A DNA stretch of 49,658 nucleotides. Source: Bacteroidales bacterium (GTDB taxonomy: Bacteria > Bacteroidota > Bacteroidia > Bacteroidales > Marinilabiliaceae). Shown piece by piece: positions 28,365-36,951 of this stretch. The first letter of the stretch is position 1. The number at the start of each line of letters is the position of its first letter. The DNA lies in assembly GCA_022361295.1 (NCBI GenBank), contig JAKSBD010000662.1, forward strand, positions 1 to 49,658, in the 5' to 3' direction. The position numbers were made by a program, and so were the translations under genes. The notes under the pieces were generated by a model, which saw nothing but the letters and a program-made list of their open reading frames with translations, was not told the origin of the DNA and made no database searches.

Positions 28365-28871
28365 ATGCTTAAGAAAAAAGTAGAAGAAATACTTGTTAAT
28401 CAAATTGAAAAAGAAGCTTATTCTTCAAACCTGTACCTTGCTATGGCTGTTTGGGCTGATACAAATGGTTATGAAGGAACTGCTAACTGGTTATATGCTC
28501 AGGCCGAAGAGGAGCGCTTGCATATGATGAAGTTCATCAAATATGTTAATGAGCGTGGAGGTAAAGCTATTATTCCTGCTATTGAGCAGCCAACAGCTGA
28601 TTATAAAGATATTAAAGCTGTTTTTGCCAAAGTATATGAACACGAGCAATATGTGACTGAATTAATCAGTGGTATTGTAGGTGTTTGTTTGGATGAAAAG
28701 GACTTTACAACTCATAATTGGATTCAATGGTTTGTAACTGAGCAAATTGAGGAAGAAGCATCAGTGGCTGCCATTAATGATAAATTAAATTTATTGGGTG
28801 ATCATAACCTGTATATGTTTGACCGTGATATTATGGGTATGCGAGGACAGGTTCCTGCAAGTGCTGAATAA
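28365..28871 (+). CDS. ftnA: Ferritin (FtnA-like, non-haem)
   Basis: Iron-storage protein forming a 24-mer shell that oxidises and stores Fe. I chose the ATG at 28365 (168 residues, MLKKKVEEIL) rather than an upstream GTG at 28329, because the promoter -7 box lies over that GTG. The ferroxidase residues match E. coli FtnA numbering: E17, E50 and H53 (AEEERLH), E94 (EHEQY), Q127 and E130 (TEQIEEE). Four long helices fill the protein. It is monocistronic, with its own promoter (28314-28339) and a terminator hairpin (28891-28927). Confidence 0.95.
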   Translation: MLKKKVEEILVNQIEKEAYSSNLYLAMAVWADTNGYEGTANWLYAQAEEERLHMMKFIKYVNERGGKAIIPAIEQPTADYKDIKAVFAKVYEHEQYVTELISGIVGVCLDEKDFTTHNWIQWFVTEQIEEEASVAAINDKLNLLGDHNLYMFDRDIMGMRGQVPASAE

Positions 28872-28890
28872 GAAATCAAATACTTAATTA

Positions 28891-28927
28891 TACACAAAAA
28901 GCCGGCATTTAGCCGCCTTTTTGTGTA
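28891..28927. terminator. Terminator hairpin between ferritin and GH15 gene
   Basis: The arms TACACAAAAAG (28891-28901) and CTTTTTGTGTA (28917-28927) pair perfectly. An inner CGGC/GCCG stem lies above one mismatch. It is located just after the ferritin stop (28871) and just after the GH15 stop (28947) on the other strand, so it can serve both. Confidence 0.75.
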
Positions 28928-28946
28928 TATGCATATTAATTCTTGA

Positions 28947-30755
28947 TTATTGACGAATTGATTTCATAATTTGCTCTTCTTTTGATATTTCATCACCCGC
29001 CAGTGTTATGGCTGTTTCAATAATGGCCAAATGTGAATAGGCTTGAGGGAAGTTACCTAATAATCTGCGCGTTTTAAAATCTAAATCTTCACTAAACAGA
29101 CCGAGATGGTTTGAATAAGATAATAAGGTTTCAAATTTACGCGTGGCTTCGTCCTTAAGACCGATTTTGTATAAGCTGTTAATTAGCCAGAATGAGCAAA
29201 TTGTAAAAGCTGACTGAGGTTCACCAAAGTCATCTTCATTTTTATATCTGTACATTAAACCATCGTGCTCCAGTTCTTTTTGAATGGCCAATACGGTTTT
29301 TTTGTAACGTTGATCATCTGCACTGATAAATCCATAGGATTCCATCAGAAGAACAGCTGCATCCAGATCATTGGAGCCATAAGATTGCGTAAAAGTGTGC
29401 TTTTGATCCGACCATGCATTTTTGTGTATGTCGGCTGCAATTTTTTCCTCAAGTTCTTTCCACTCGTTGGCATATGAATCACGCTTAAGCAGGCGTGCTA
29501 TCTTTTGCGCTCTGTCAATTGCTACCCAGCATAATACCTTGCTAAAGGTGAAGTGCTTGCCTTCACTTCTGATTTCCCAGATACCTTTGTCGGGTTCTTG
29601 CCAGTTTTCATCAACAACTTTAACGATATTTCTTACAATAGTCCACAGATCCTCACTGTTGCCTAATGTTGTTTTAAACAATTCAAAGTATTGTAACATC
29701 ACATCCATAAGGATGCCATAAATGTCATTTTGCTTCTGAACATAGGCTGCGTTACCAATTCTAACAGGTTTGCTTCCTTCATAACCAGCCAGGTGCTCCA
29801 ACTCAATTTCATTGAGGTTTTTCTCTCCATGAATACCATACATTATTTGCATTTTCTCACCCTTGTCTGGCATAAGAGAAATAATGAAGTTCATGTAGCG
29901 TTCAGCAATACGTTCATGGCCTAGTTGAGTCATGATCTTAACAACCATGGAAGCATCCCGGATCCAGCAAAAGCGATAGTCCCAGTTTCGAACCTCTCCA
30001 ATTGTTTCAGGTAATGAGGTGGTTAGGGCAGCTAATATGGCGCCTGATTTCTGGTAGTTCAGCAACTTAAGCGTTAAAGCACTGCGATTAATCTCATTCT
30101 CATATTTTTTAAAGCTGGTGGTTTTATCTGACCAGTTAAGCCAATACACTTTTGTGCGTTGGTGTTTCAAATAGGAACGGTTTGTAGATTGTTGGAGCAG
30201 TTTCTGGTTGTAGCTTAAAAGCAGATATTCATTTTGCTTAATTGTAACCGGTAATTTCTCCTTAATGCTTTTTTTGTTGAACGATGAATACAAATAAATA
30301 GAATCATACTCGCCATTGGTCGTATATGCCTTAATATACTCCTCTTCAACATCGATGGTTGTATCAGGTAAGGCATATTCCAGCTTTGGTTCAAAATTGA
30401 TGACCACATCAACAGAACCGGAAATATGCTTGATGTAACGAACAATATCAGGCGGAGTGTAATAAACACCGACTTCATTACGGTAACGTGGCATAAAATC
30501 ATGAAGCTCGAAAACTCCTGAAGCACAAGTGAACTTTGTTACTAAAATATTTGTGCGAGGTATATAAAATTGTTCGGTTTCATATTCTTCTGTCGGTCTG
30601 ACACTAAAGAAACCACCTTTTTCATCATCCAGAATTTTGGCAAAAGTTGAAGGTGAGGCAAAATGAGGTAGGCACAACCATTCAACCGAACCGGTTTTCG
30701 AAACCAATGCTGCACTCCGGCAGTTTCCAATGATACCGTAATCAAGGTTCTTCAT
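28947..30755 (-). CDS. GH15 glucoamylase/trehalase-like protein
   Basis: Cytoplasmic (alpha/alpha)6-barrel glycoside hydrolase, 602 residues from the preferred start MKNLDYGIIGN at 30755; an upstream ATG at 30806 would add 17 poorly conserved residues. Family GH15 marks are the N-terminal beta domain opening (GIIGNCRSAALVSKTGSVEWLC), RNWDYRFCWIRDAS, GEKNLNEIELEHLAGYEGS with likely catalytic Glu, and a late DFGEPQSAFTICSFW motif. No signal peptide is present. GH15 includes glucoamylases and some prokaryotic trehalases. Its divergent partner, a trehalose-6-phosphate synthase/phosphatase fusion, makes trehalose or glycogen-like glucan turnover plausible (inference). Confidence 0.9.
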   Translation of the reverse strand: MKNLDYGIIGNCRSAALVSKTGSVEWLCLPHFASPSTFAKILDDEKGGFFSVRPTEEYETEQFYIPRTNILVTKFTCASGVFELHDFMPRYRNEVGVYYTPPDIVRYIKHISGSVDVVINFEPKLEYALPDTTIDVEEEYIKAYTTNGEYDSIYLYSSFNKKSIKEKLPVTIKQNEYLLLSYNQKLLQQSTNRSYLKHQRTKVYWLNWSDKTTSFKKYENEINRSALTLKLLNYQKSGAILAALTTSLPETIGEVRNWDYRFCWIRDASMVVKIMTQLGHERIAERYMNFIISLMPDKGEKMQIMYGIHGEKNLNEIELEHLAGYEGSKPVRIGNAAYVQKQNDIYGILMDVMLQYFELFKTTLGNSEDLWTIVRNIVKVVDENWQEPDKGIWEIRSEGKHFTFSKVLCWVAIDRAQKIARLLKRDSYANEWKELEEKIAADIHKNAWSDQKHTFTQSYGSNDLDAAVLLMESYGFISADDQRYKKTVLAIQKELEHDGLMYRYKNEDDFGEPQSAFTICSFWLINSLYKIGLKDEATRKFETLLSYSNHLGLFSEDLDFKTRRLLGNFPQAYSHLAIIETAITLAGDEISKEEQIMKSIRQ

Positions 30756-30826
30756 ACGCAAATAAACTTGTGAATATTCTATTAAAAACTTCTTTTTCTC
30801 AAACAATGATATAATCTATAAAGATG

Positions 30827-30834
30827 TATATTTG
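30827..30834 (+). promoter_or_regulatory. Possible -7 box for the trehalose synthesis gene
   Basis: TATATTTG matches TAnnTTTG exactly in the 252-bp space between the divergent GH15 and otsAB genes. It would leave a leader of about 165 nt before the ATG at 31008. No clear -33 partner was found, so this is a weak call. Confidence 0.3.
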
Positions 30835-31007
30835 CTTAATAGTGCAAAAAAAACGGTATTTTTTTAATAATACTACTATTTGGGGGTTTCTTTTGAAAAA
30901 TCATTTATTTAATGAAAAGAGAGAAATGGTATCTGGTTGAATAACAAATGAATATTGCTCTTTTATTGTACTTAATCCGAATTTAAAAATTAATCAAATA
31001 TAAGCCT

Positions 31008-33215
31008 ATGTCGAAACTGCATATTGTGGCTAACAGATTGCCATATAGCCTGGTAAAAGAAGAAAGTGGTTATAATTTAATTGAAAGTGTTGGTGGATTG
31101 GCTACCGGAATGAAGTCAGTTTATACTGAATATGGTGGCAAATGGATTGGCTGGTCAGGTATTAATTCAGATGATTTAACCAATGAAGATTCTAAAATTA
31201 TTGACGAAAAGTTATTGGAAAAAAGTTGCGTAACTGTTCCTTTAAGCGAACAGGAAATATTGGAATACTATGAAGGTTTCAGTAACAAAACAGTATGGCC
31301 TCTTTTTCACTATTTTACGCAGTATGTAGATTATTCGCCTGAGAACTGGGAGACATATAAGCGAGTTAACCAGCGCTTTGCCGATCGCGTGTTAGAAGTT
31401 GCAGAAGATGGAGATACGGTTTGGGTGCACGATTATCAATTACTTTTGGTTCCAGAAATGATCAAGTCGGTTAAGCCAAATGTAACAGTGGGCTTTTTCC
31501 TTCATATCCCGTTTCCATCTTACGAGGTGTTCCGAATTCTGCCATGGCGTATGGAACTGCTTAAAGGTATGTTAGGGTCTGATTTACTTGGTTTCCACAT
31601 TTACGATTATGAGCGACACTTCTTAAGTTCAGTACGTCGTTTATATGGTTACGAAATCGCCTTTAATGAGATACATGCTGAAGATCGCATTATAAAAGCT
31701 GATTCATTCCCAATGGGTATCGATTATGAGAAGTTCAGAAAAACATCGGCGGCAGTAATGCAGAAAACCATCCAGGAGCGTTCAGACTTGCATAAGGAAC
31801 TGGAGAAATACTTTATGACATCTCCGGATAGACGATTAATACTGTCTATTGATCGTTTAGACTACACCAAAGGTATTCCTCAACGTCTGAAAGCCTTCCG
31901 TAAGTTCATGGAGCGCTACCCCGAATTTCATGGGAAAGTAACTCTTGTTATGCTGGCAGTGCCTAGTCGAGGCAATGTTGACGAATACATGATGTTGAAG
32001 AAAGAAGTGGATGAGCTGGTAGGTAATATAAACGGAACATATGGCAATATAAACTATACTCCTGTTTGGTATTTCTATCGTGCGATGCCTTTTGAAAACC
32101 TGGTTGAATTATACAACATGTCAGATGTTGCATTGATTACGCCTCTGCGTGATGGTATGAATCTGGTGGCAAAGGAATATGTTGCATCACGGGGTAACCA
32201 GACAGGCGTTATCGTGTTAAGTGAAATGGCCGGAGTGTCTAAAGAGATGGGTGAAGCTATAACCATCAATCCGATCAACGAAGATGAAATAGCAGAGGCG
32301 CTGCACAGAGCTTTAATAATGCCTCTGGAAGAGCAGAAAGAGCGCATGGGCTACCTACAGGAGCGTATTCAACGTTACTCCGTGTTTAAATGGGCAGGTG
32401 AGTTTGTAGAGTCACTGGAGAAAGTGAAAAAGATTCAGAAAGAGTTTCTAGTCAAGAAAATTTCTTCAGGTGTGTTTAACGAAATTAATGCCAAATACAA
32501 AAAGGCTGCTAAAAGAGCTATATTCCTGGATTATGATGGCACGTTAACAGCCTTCCATAAAAATCCACAAGAGGCAACTCCAAACGAAGAACTTTACGAT
32601 ATTTTAAATCGCCTAATTGCTGATAAGAAAAATACGGTAACCATTATAAGTGGTCGTGATCGCTATACGCTTGAAAAATGGTTTGCTGATGTGCCGATTA
32701 ATCTTATCTGTGAGCATGGTGTTTGGTTACGTAAATATGGAGAAGAGTGGCAGACACTAACACAAGTTAATAATGACTGGATGCCAATCATTCGTCCTGT
32801 ATTGGAGCGTTTTGTAGATCGCACACCTGGGTCTTTTATTGAGGAAAAGAACTATTCATTGGTTTGGCATTACAGAAAAGCAGAGCCTGAGCAGAGCCTT
32901 ATACGTGCCAACGAATTAAAAGATGAACTACTAGACCTGGTTGGTAACCTGAATCTTGAAATAATGGAAGGAAGCAAGGTTATTGAAGTTAAAAGTGGAG
33001 GTATTAATAAAGGTATTGCTGCTAATAAGTTTATTAACAATGAGCAATTTGAATACCTGATGGCCATGGGTGATGATTGGACAGACGAGTATATGTTTAA
33101 AGAATTGCCATCTGAAGCCATTACAGTTAAGGTTGGGATACAGCGAACCAGTGCTAATTATAAATTAGAGTCAGTTGATGCTGTCAGAAAGTTTTTAAGG
33201 AACTTAGGTGATTAA
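31008..33215 (+). CDS. otsAB: Bifunctional trehalose-6-phosphate synthase/phosphatase (OtsA-OtsB fusion)
   Basis: 735-residue fusion that makes trehalose from UDP-glucose and glucose-6-phosphate in two steps. The GT20 synthase domain (about 1-470) has the N-terminal HIVANRLPYS and GGLATGM, then WVHDYQLLLVPEMI, IDRLDYTKGIPQRL and TPLRDGMNLVAKEY. The HAD-type phosphatase domain begins near 500 with the nucleophile motif DYDGTL at 508-513. It continues with ISGRDRYTLEKWF and ends in MGDDWTDEYMF. Both active sites appear complete. Such fusions are common in Bacteroidota, often next to a GH15 gene, as here. Trehalose serves as osmolyte or reserve. Confidence 0.95.
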   Translation: MSKLHIVANRLPYSLVKEESGYNLIESVGGLATGMKSVYTEYGGKWIGWSGINSDDLTNEDSKIIDEKLLEKSCVTVPLSEQEILEYYEGFSNKTVWPLFHYFTQYVDYSPENWETYKRVNQRFADRVLEVAEDGDTVWVHDYQLLLVPEMIKSVKPNVTVGFFLHIPFPSYEVFRILPWRMELLKGMLGSDLLGFHIYDYERHFLSSVRRLYGYEIAFNEIHAEDRIIKADSFPMGIDYEKFRKTSAAVMQKTIQERSDLHKELEKYFMTSPDRRLILSIDRLDYTKGIPQRLKAFRKFMERYPEFHGKVTLVMLAVPSRGNVDEYMMLKKEVDELVGNINGTYGNINYTPVWYFYRAMPFENLVELYNMSDVALITPLRDGMNLVAKEYVASRGNQTGVIVLSEMAGVSKEMGEAITINPINEDEIAEALHRALIMPLEEQKERMGYLQERIQRYSVFKWAGEFVESLEKVKKIQKEFLVKKISSGVFNEINAKYKKAAKRAIFLDYDGTLTAFHKNPQEATPNEELYDILNRLIADKKNTVTIISGRDRYTLEKWFADVPINLICEHGVWLRKYGEEWQTLTQVNNDWMPIIRPVLERFVDRTPGSFIEEKNYSLVWHYRKAEPEQSLIRANELKDELLDLVGNLNLEIMEGSKVIEVKSGGINKGIAANKFINNEQFEYLMAMGDDWTDEYMFKELPSEAITVKVGIQRTSANYKLESVDAVRKFLRNLGD

Positions 33216-33226
33216 ATAGGAAAGGT

Positions 33227-33404
33227 GTTGTCTCAATGGTATTTTAATCTAATGTGAAACATTCATTTTGTAAATTGTAAAACGTAAAAATATATACGCG
33301 AAGCCACGAAGAGCACTAAGTTTATACTTAGTGCTCTTCGTGGTTTTGGGGTAATACTTACGTCTTGTAACTCGCAGGTAAATGTTTCTGACTTTTGAGA
33401 CAGC
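33227..33404. repeat. MITE-like element with inverted ends and strong internal palindrome
   Basis: The intergenic space between otsAB and dapF is framed by inverted sequences GTTGTCTCAA (33227-33236) and TTGAGACAGC (33395-33404), which pair over 10 bp with one mismatch. Inside lies a perfect 18-bp palindrome, CCACGAAGAGCACTAAGT (33304-33321) / its complement (33326-33343), with loop TTAT. The ends recall those of small non-autonomous elements. No ORF and no clear target-site duplication is visible. The hairpin could also stop transcription from both sides. Confidence 0.5.
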
Positions 33405-33432
33405 GCTTTTTTAGTTGTATTTTTGTACTTGC

Positions 33433-34212
33433 TTAAAGTTCAATATTGCCCTTAAAAACAAATTTAGCCGGGCCTTCGAGCCATATGTTCGTAAATTGAT
33501 TATGGTCCGACTCAAAGCTAACCTTCAAATTACCACCCATCACTTCAATATTAAACTGCTTATACTCCGGTTTTTTTAAATGTGCCGATATTGCACTGGC
33601 AACAACGCCTGTTCCACATGCCAAAGTTTCGTCTTCAACGCCCCTCTCATAAGTTCGTACTTTAATATTGTTATCACTCATAAACTGAACGAAATTTACA
33701 TTGGTGCCATGAGGTGCATATTTCTCAGAATACCTGGTTGCTTTCCCCAGGCTAAATACATCTGTTTTGTCAATACGATCAACAAACTGAACATGATGAG
33801 GAGAACCCGTATCAAGAAAAGTACTTTCGGGATTGATTGAGATGGTATCGACATCGATCATTTTTAAATTAACAACACCATCCTTATAAGACGCATGGTG
33901 CTCACCGTCAACTGCCATGAATGTAAAATTATCTGGTGTTTTTACTATGCCCTGGTGAACGGCGAAAGCCGCAATACATCGACCGCCATTGCCACACATT
34001 GAGGCCTCGCGTCCGTCGGCATTGAAATATCGCATAGTAAAATCCATTTCAGGGTGATTTTCCAGTAACATCAAGCCATCTCCGCCTATGCCAAATCGTC
34101 TGTCGCATAGTTTATTAATAAGAGTGAAATTATCTGCGTCAAATTGCTCATTCCTGTTGTCGATAATCACAAAATCATTACCGGCACCCTGGTATTTATA
34201 GAATTCAATCAT
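33433..34212 (-). CDS. dapF: Diaminopimelate epimerase
   Basis: Converts LL-diaminopimelate to meso-DAP for lysine and peptidoglycan synthesis; a cofactor-independent two-cysteine racemase in the cytoplasm. I prefer the ATG at 34212 (259 residues, MIEFYKYQGAGNDFV) to an upstream ATG at 34251, which adds 13 unconserved residues. The catalytic cysteines are C73 in ASMCGNGGRC and C199 in LACGTG. It is transcribed alone, with a -7 box on the minus strand at 34277-34284. Confidence 0.95.
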   Translation of the reverse strand: MIEFYKYQGAGNDFVIIDNRNEQFDADNFTLINKLCDRRFGIGGDGLMLLENHPEMDFTMRYFNADGREASMCGNGGRCIAAFAVHQGIVKTPDNFTFMAVDGEHHASYKDGVVNLKMIDVDTISINPESTFLDTGSPHHVQFVDRIDKTDVFSLGKATRYSEKYAPHGTNVNFVQFMSDNNIKVRTYERGVEDETLACGTGVVASAISAHLKKPEYKQFNIEVMGGNLKVSFESDHNQFTNIWLEGPAKFVFKGNIEL

Positions 34213-34276
34213 GCTAATATTGCTATTTTGTTTGATGTTTTGTGTAAACAAAAGACAAAAAGTCGTGTTTTGCTTA

Positions 34277-34284
34277 CAAAAGTA
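34277..34284 (-). promoter_or_regulatory. -7 promoter box for dapF
   Basis: On the minus strand this reads TACTTTTG, an exact TAnnTTTG match. It would start transcription about 60 nt before the preferred dapF ATG at 34212. No clear -33 element was found. Confidence 0.45.
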
Positions 34285-34481
34285 CGCTGATATGACAGAA
34301 TATCCTTAAAGTTTGGCAAAAAAACGTTAAGGTCAAGTTAAAGTCGCTAAGAGGTATAATTTTTGAAACGTTACTTTTTGTATATTTCAATATCGCGATT
34401 TAAAATATGTTAAAATCTGAAATCAAAGTCGAATTTGGCTTCTGATTCTAACCTGACAATAACTTATAAAACAGTTTAAGT

Positions 34482-35957
34482 ATGAATGCAAAAAAAGTAT
34501 TTTACACATTTGCCATTGCTGTAATAAGTGCAGTGACTGGTGTTTATGTTTATTCTCATATCAATAAAAGTGAACCAAAAATAATAACGATTCAGGAGCA
34601 GATTCCTGCAGTTGGACAATTTACCTCAGCTCAGGTCCAGGGAAATTTACCTGATTTGACAGTGGCTGCTGAACGAAGTGTGCATGCTGTTGTTCACGTT
34701 AAAACAAGAAGCAGGGGTAATGATTCTTACTCGGGAAATCCATTCTACGATTTCTTTTTTGGTCCCGGAAGTGGTTATAGACAGCAACCGCAACCTGTAA
34801 TGGGAGCGGGTTCTGGAGTAATACTGACCAAGGATGGTTATATAATTACAAATAATCATGTAATTGATAATGCTGATGAAATTGAGGTGACTTTAAATGA
34901 TCGTCGTTCATTCTCAGCAACATTAGTCGGAGCTGATCCTACATCTGATATTGCATTAATAAAGATTGAGGCCGATGAATTGCCTTTTGTGCCCTATGGA
35001 AATTCAGATGACTTAAAGGTAGGAGAGTGGGTGCTAGCGGTTGGTAATCCGTTTAACCTCACTTCAACTGTTACGGCTGGTATTGTTAGTGCAAAGGCGC
35101 GAAGTATTAATATTATTGCCAACAGAAACCAAACGCTAGGAGTTGAATCTTTTATTCAAACCGATGCTGCAGTTAATCCGGGTAATAGTGGTGGAGCTTT
35201 GGTTAATCAGCGTGGTGAGTTGGTTGGTATTAATACAGCTATTGCCTCGCGTACAGGTTCATTTACTGGTTATTCGTTTGCTGTACCAGTTACGATTGCA
35301 AAAAAGGTAGTGGCAGATTTAATGGAGTTTGGTGAAGTGCAACGTGGTTTATTGGGAGTAAGTATTATTGAGGTAAATAATGTGCCTGAAGAACTGGCAG
35401 ATGAGCTGGGTGTCACTATTGACAGAATTGAAGGTGTATTTATTGGAAGTGTAGCGCCTGATGGTGGAGCTGAGGAAGCTGGATTGAAGGCTGGAGATAT
35501 TATTTTGTCAGTTAATGGAGAAGCAGTTAATTCTGTTCCTGAGTTGCAGGAAAGGGTGAGTATGCATCGTCCCGGAGAAAAAGTAAATTTAATTGTCTTA
35601 AGAGATGGAAAACAGAAACCTTTTGAAGTAACTTTACGTAATATACGTGGAACAACCGGTATTATTTCTTCCAATAATTTTGATGAAACACTAGGAGCAA
35701 GCCTGGATGTAGTGTCTACCAACGATTTACGTCGATTGGGAGTGCGTTATGGCATACAAGTTGTAGAAGTTGGAAATGGAAGTTTACGTCAAAGTGGCGT
35801 TAAAGAAGGATACATTATTACCAAAGTGAATGATGTACCAATCAAAACCGTTGATGATTTTAAAACTGTTGTAGGAAATGCTAAAGAAGGATTATTCTTA
35901 ACTGGTATATACCCTAATGGTCGCGTTGTCTACTATGCAGTTAATTTAAATGAATAA
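34482..35957 (+). CDS. degQ: HtrA/Deg-family periplasmic serine protease
   Basis: Envelope quality-control protease and chaperone of 491 residues. An N-terminal hydrophobic helix (about 6-25) acts as signal or anchor. The trypsin-like domain has the catalytic triad H126 (TNNHVID), D156 (TSDIAL) and S236 (NPGNSGG). Two PDZ domains follow, at about 285-390 and 400-490. This matches the DegP/DegQ (Do) architecture. A Gly/Tyr/Gln-rich loop after residue 80 resembles the LA loop. It lies directly upstream of rpoD on the same strand, but rpoD has its own promoter. Confidence 0.93.
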   Translation: MNAKKVFYTFAIAVISAVTGVYVYSHINKSEPKIITIQEQIPAVGQFTSAQVQGNLPDLTVAAERSVHAVVHVKTRSRGNDSYSGNPFYDFFFGPGSGYRQQPQPVMGAGSGVILTKDGYIITNNHVIDNADEIEVTLNDRRSFSATLVGADPTSDIALIKIEADELPFVPYGNSDDLKVGEWVLAVGNPFNLTSTVTAGIVSAKARSINIIANRNQTLGVESFIQTDAAVNPGNSGGALVNQRGELVGINTAIASRTGSFTGYSFAVPVTIAKKVVADLMEFGEVQRGLLGVSIIEVNNVPEELADELGVTIDRIEGVFIGSVAPDGGAEEAGLKAGDIILSVNGEAVNSVPELQERVSMHRPGEKVNLIVLRDGKQKPFEVTLRNIRGTTGIISSNNFDETLGASLDVVSTNDLRRLGVRYGIQVVEVGNGSLRQSGVKEGYIITKVNDVPIKTVDDFKTVVGNAKEGLFLTGIYPNGRVVYYAVNLNE

Positions 35958-35985
35958 ACGTTTTTCGACTTAAAGGCACGAAAGG

Positions 35986-36016
35986 TTGGAAAAATAAGGA
36001 AAATGTAGTACTTTTG
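35986..36016 (+). promoter_or_regulatory. Bacteroidota-type promoter of rpoD
   Basis: A TTG at 35986-35988 and TACTTTTG at 36009-36016 are separated by 20 nt, very close to the TTTG-N19-TAnnTTTG consensus of the Bacteroidota primary sigma factor. The predicted start near 36023 leaves a short leader before the rpoD ATG at 36039. The sigma factor gene thus carries the promoter type its product would recognise. Confidence 0.75.
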
Positions 36017-36038
36017 TGCCGGATTTTTTTTAAGGAAT

Positions 36039-36899
36039 ATGAGACAACTCAAGATAACAAAGTCGATTACTAACCGCGAAAGCGCATCTCTTGATAAATA
36101 CTTACAGGAAATTGGTCGTGAAGAATTAATTTCTGTTGAGGAAGAAGTAGAGTTAGCTCAGCGCATTAAAAAAGGTGATCAAATTGCTTTAGAAAAGCTT
36201 ACAAGAGCAAACCTACGTTTCGTTGTATCTGTTGCAAAACAATATCAGAATCAGGGTTTGAGCTTACCTGACTTAATTAACGAGGGAAACCTTGGTTTGA
36301 TTAAGGCAGCTGAAAAATTTGATGAAACAAGAGGTTTTAAGTTTATCTCTTATGCGGTTTGGTGGATTCGTCAGTCTATCTTGCAGGCATTGGCAGAGCA
36401 GTCTCGTATTGTACGACTACCGCTTAACCAGGTTGGTTCATTGAATAAAATCAACAAAGCGTATTCGAAGTTCGAGCAGGAAAATGAGCGTAAGCCTTCT
36501 CCGGAAGAATTAGCTGATAAGTTAGAGTTACCTGCAGAGAAAGTGGCAGATACGATGCGTGTTTCAGGACGTCATATCTCGGTAGACGCACCATTTGTTG
36601 AAGGAGAGGATAATAGCTTATTGGATGTATTGGTGAATAGTGATTCTCCAAATGCTGATAAGTCATTAATCAATGAATCACTAGCTCGTGAAATTGAAAG
36701 AGCATTGGCTACTTTAACTGAACGTGAAAGTGATATCATTAAACTTTTCTTCGGTATTGGATGTCAGGAGATGACATTGGAAGAAATAGGTGAGCGATTC
36801 GGTTTAACTCGCGAGCGTGTTCGTCAGATTAAAGAAAAGGCAATTCGTCGCTTAAGACACACATCAAGAAGTAAACTGTTGAAGTCTTATCTTGGATAG
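36039..36899 (+). CDS. rpoD: Primary sigma factor RpoD/SigA (short Bacteroidota form)
   Basis: Housekeeping sigma-70 factor of 286 residues. The typical Bacteroidota N-terminus is [22 protein letters not shown], without region 1.1. Region 1.2 covers about 15-47 and region 2 about 55-125, with [11 protein letters not shown]. Region 3 is about 135-210. Region 4.2 (about 246-272) has the helix-turn-helix [21 protein letters not shown]. It directs RNA polymerase to TAnnTTTG/TTTG promoters. Transcribed from its own promoter (35986-36016) and ended by the hairpin at 36922-36951. Confidence 0.96.
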   Translation: MRQLKITKSITNRESASLDKYLQEIGREELISVEEEVELAQRIKKGDQIALEKLTRANLRFVVSVAKQYQNQGLSLPDLINEGNLGLIKAAEKFDETRGFKFISYAVWWIRQSILQALAEQSRIVRLPLNQVGSLNKINKAYSKFEQENERKPSPEELADKLELPAEKVADTMRVSGRHISVDAPFVEGEDNSLLDVLVNSDSPNADKSLINESLAREIERALATLTERESDIIKLFFGIGCQEMTLEEIGERFGLTRERVRQIKEKAIRRLRHTSRSKLLKSYLG

Positions 36900-36921
36900 A
36901 TTTAGTTTAAAGACTTTATAT

Positions 36922-36951
36922 AAAGCCTCAAACTTAGTTTGGGGCTTTTTT
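36922..36951 (+). terminator. rpoD terminator overlapping the uvrB stop codon
   Basis: The arms AAAGCCTCAAAC (36922-36933) and GTTTGGGGCTTT (36937-36948) pair with one T-G wobble and are followed by Ts. The 3-nt loop (36934-36936) is the stop codon of uvrB on the opposite strand, and the right arm encodes the last UvrB residues (KAPN). Confidence 0.85.

Noticed and set aside
36451..36666. 71-codon open frame antisense to rpoD
   Set aside because: Shadow of the conserved sigma region 3 coding sequence; no independent evidence.
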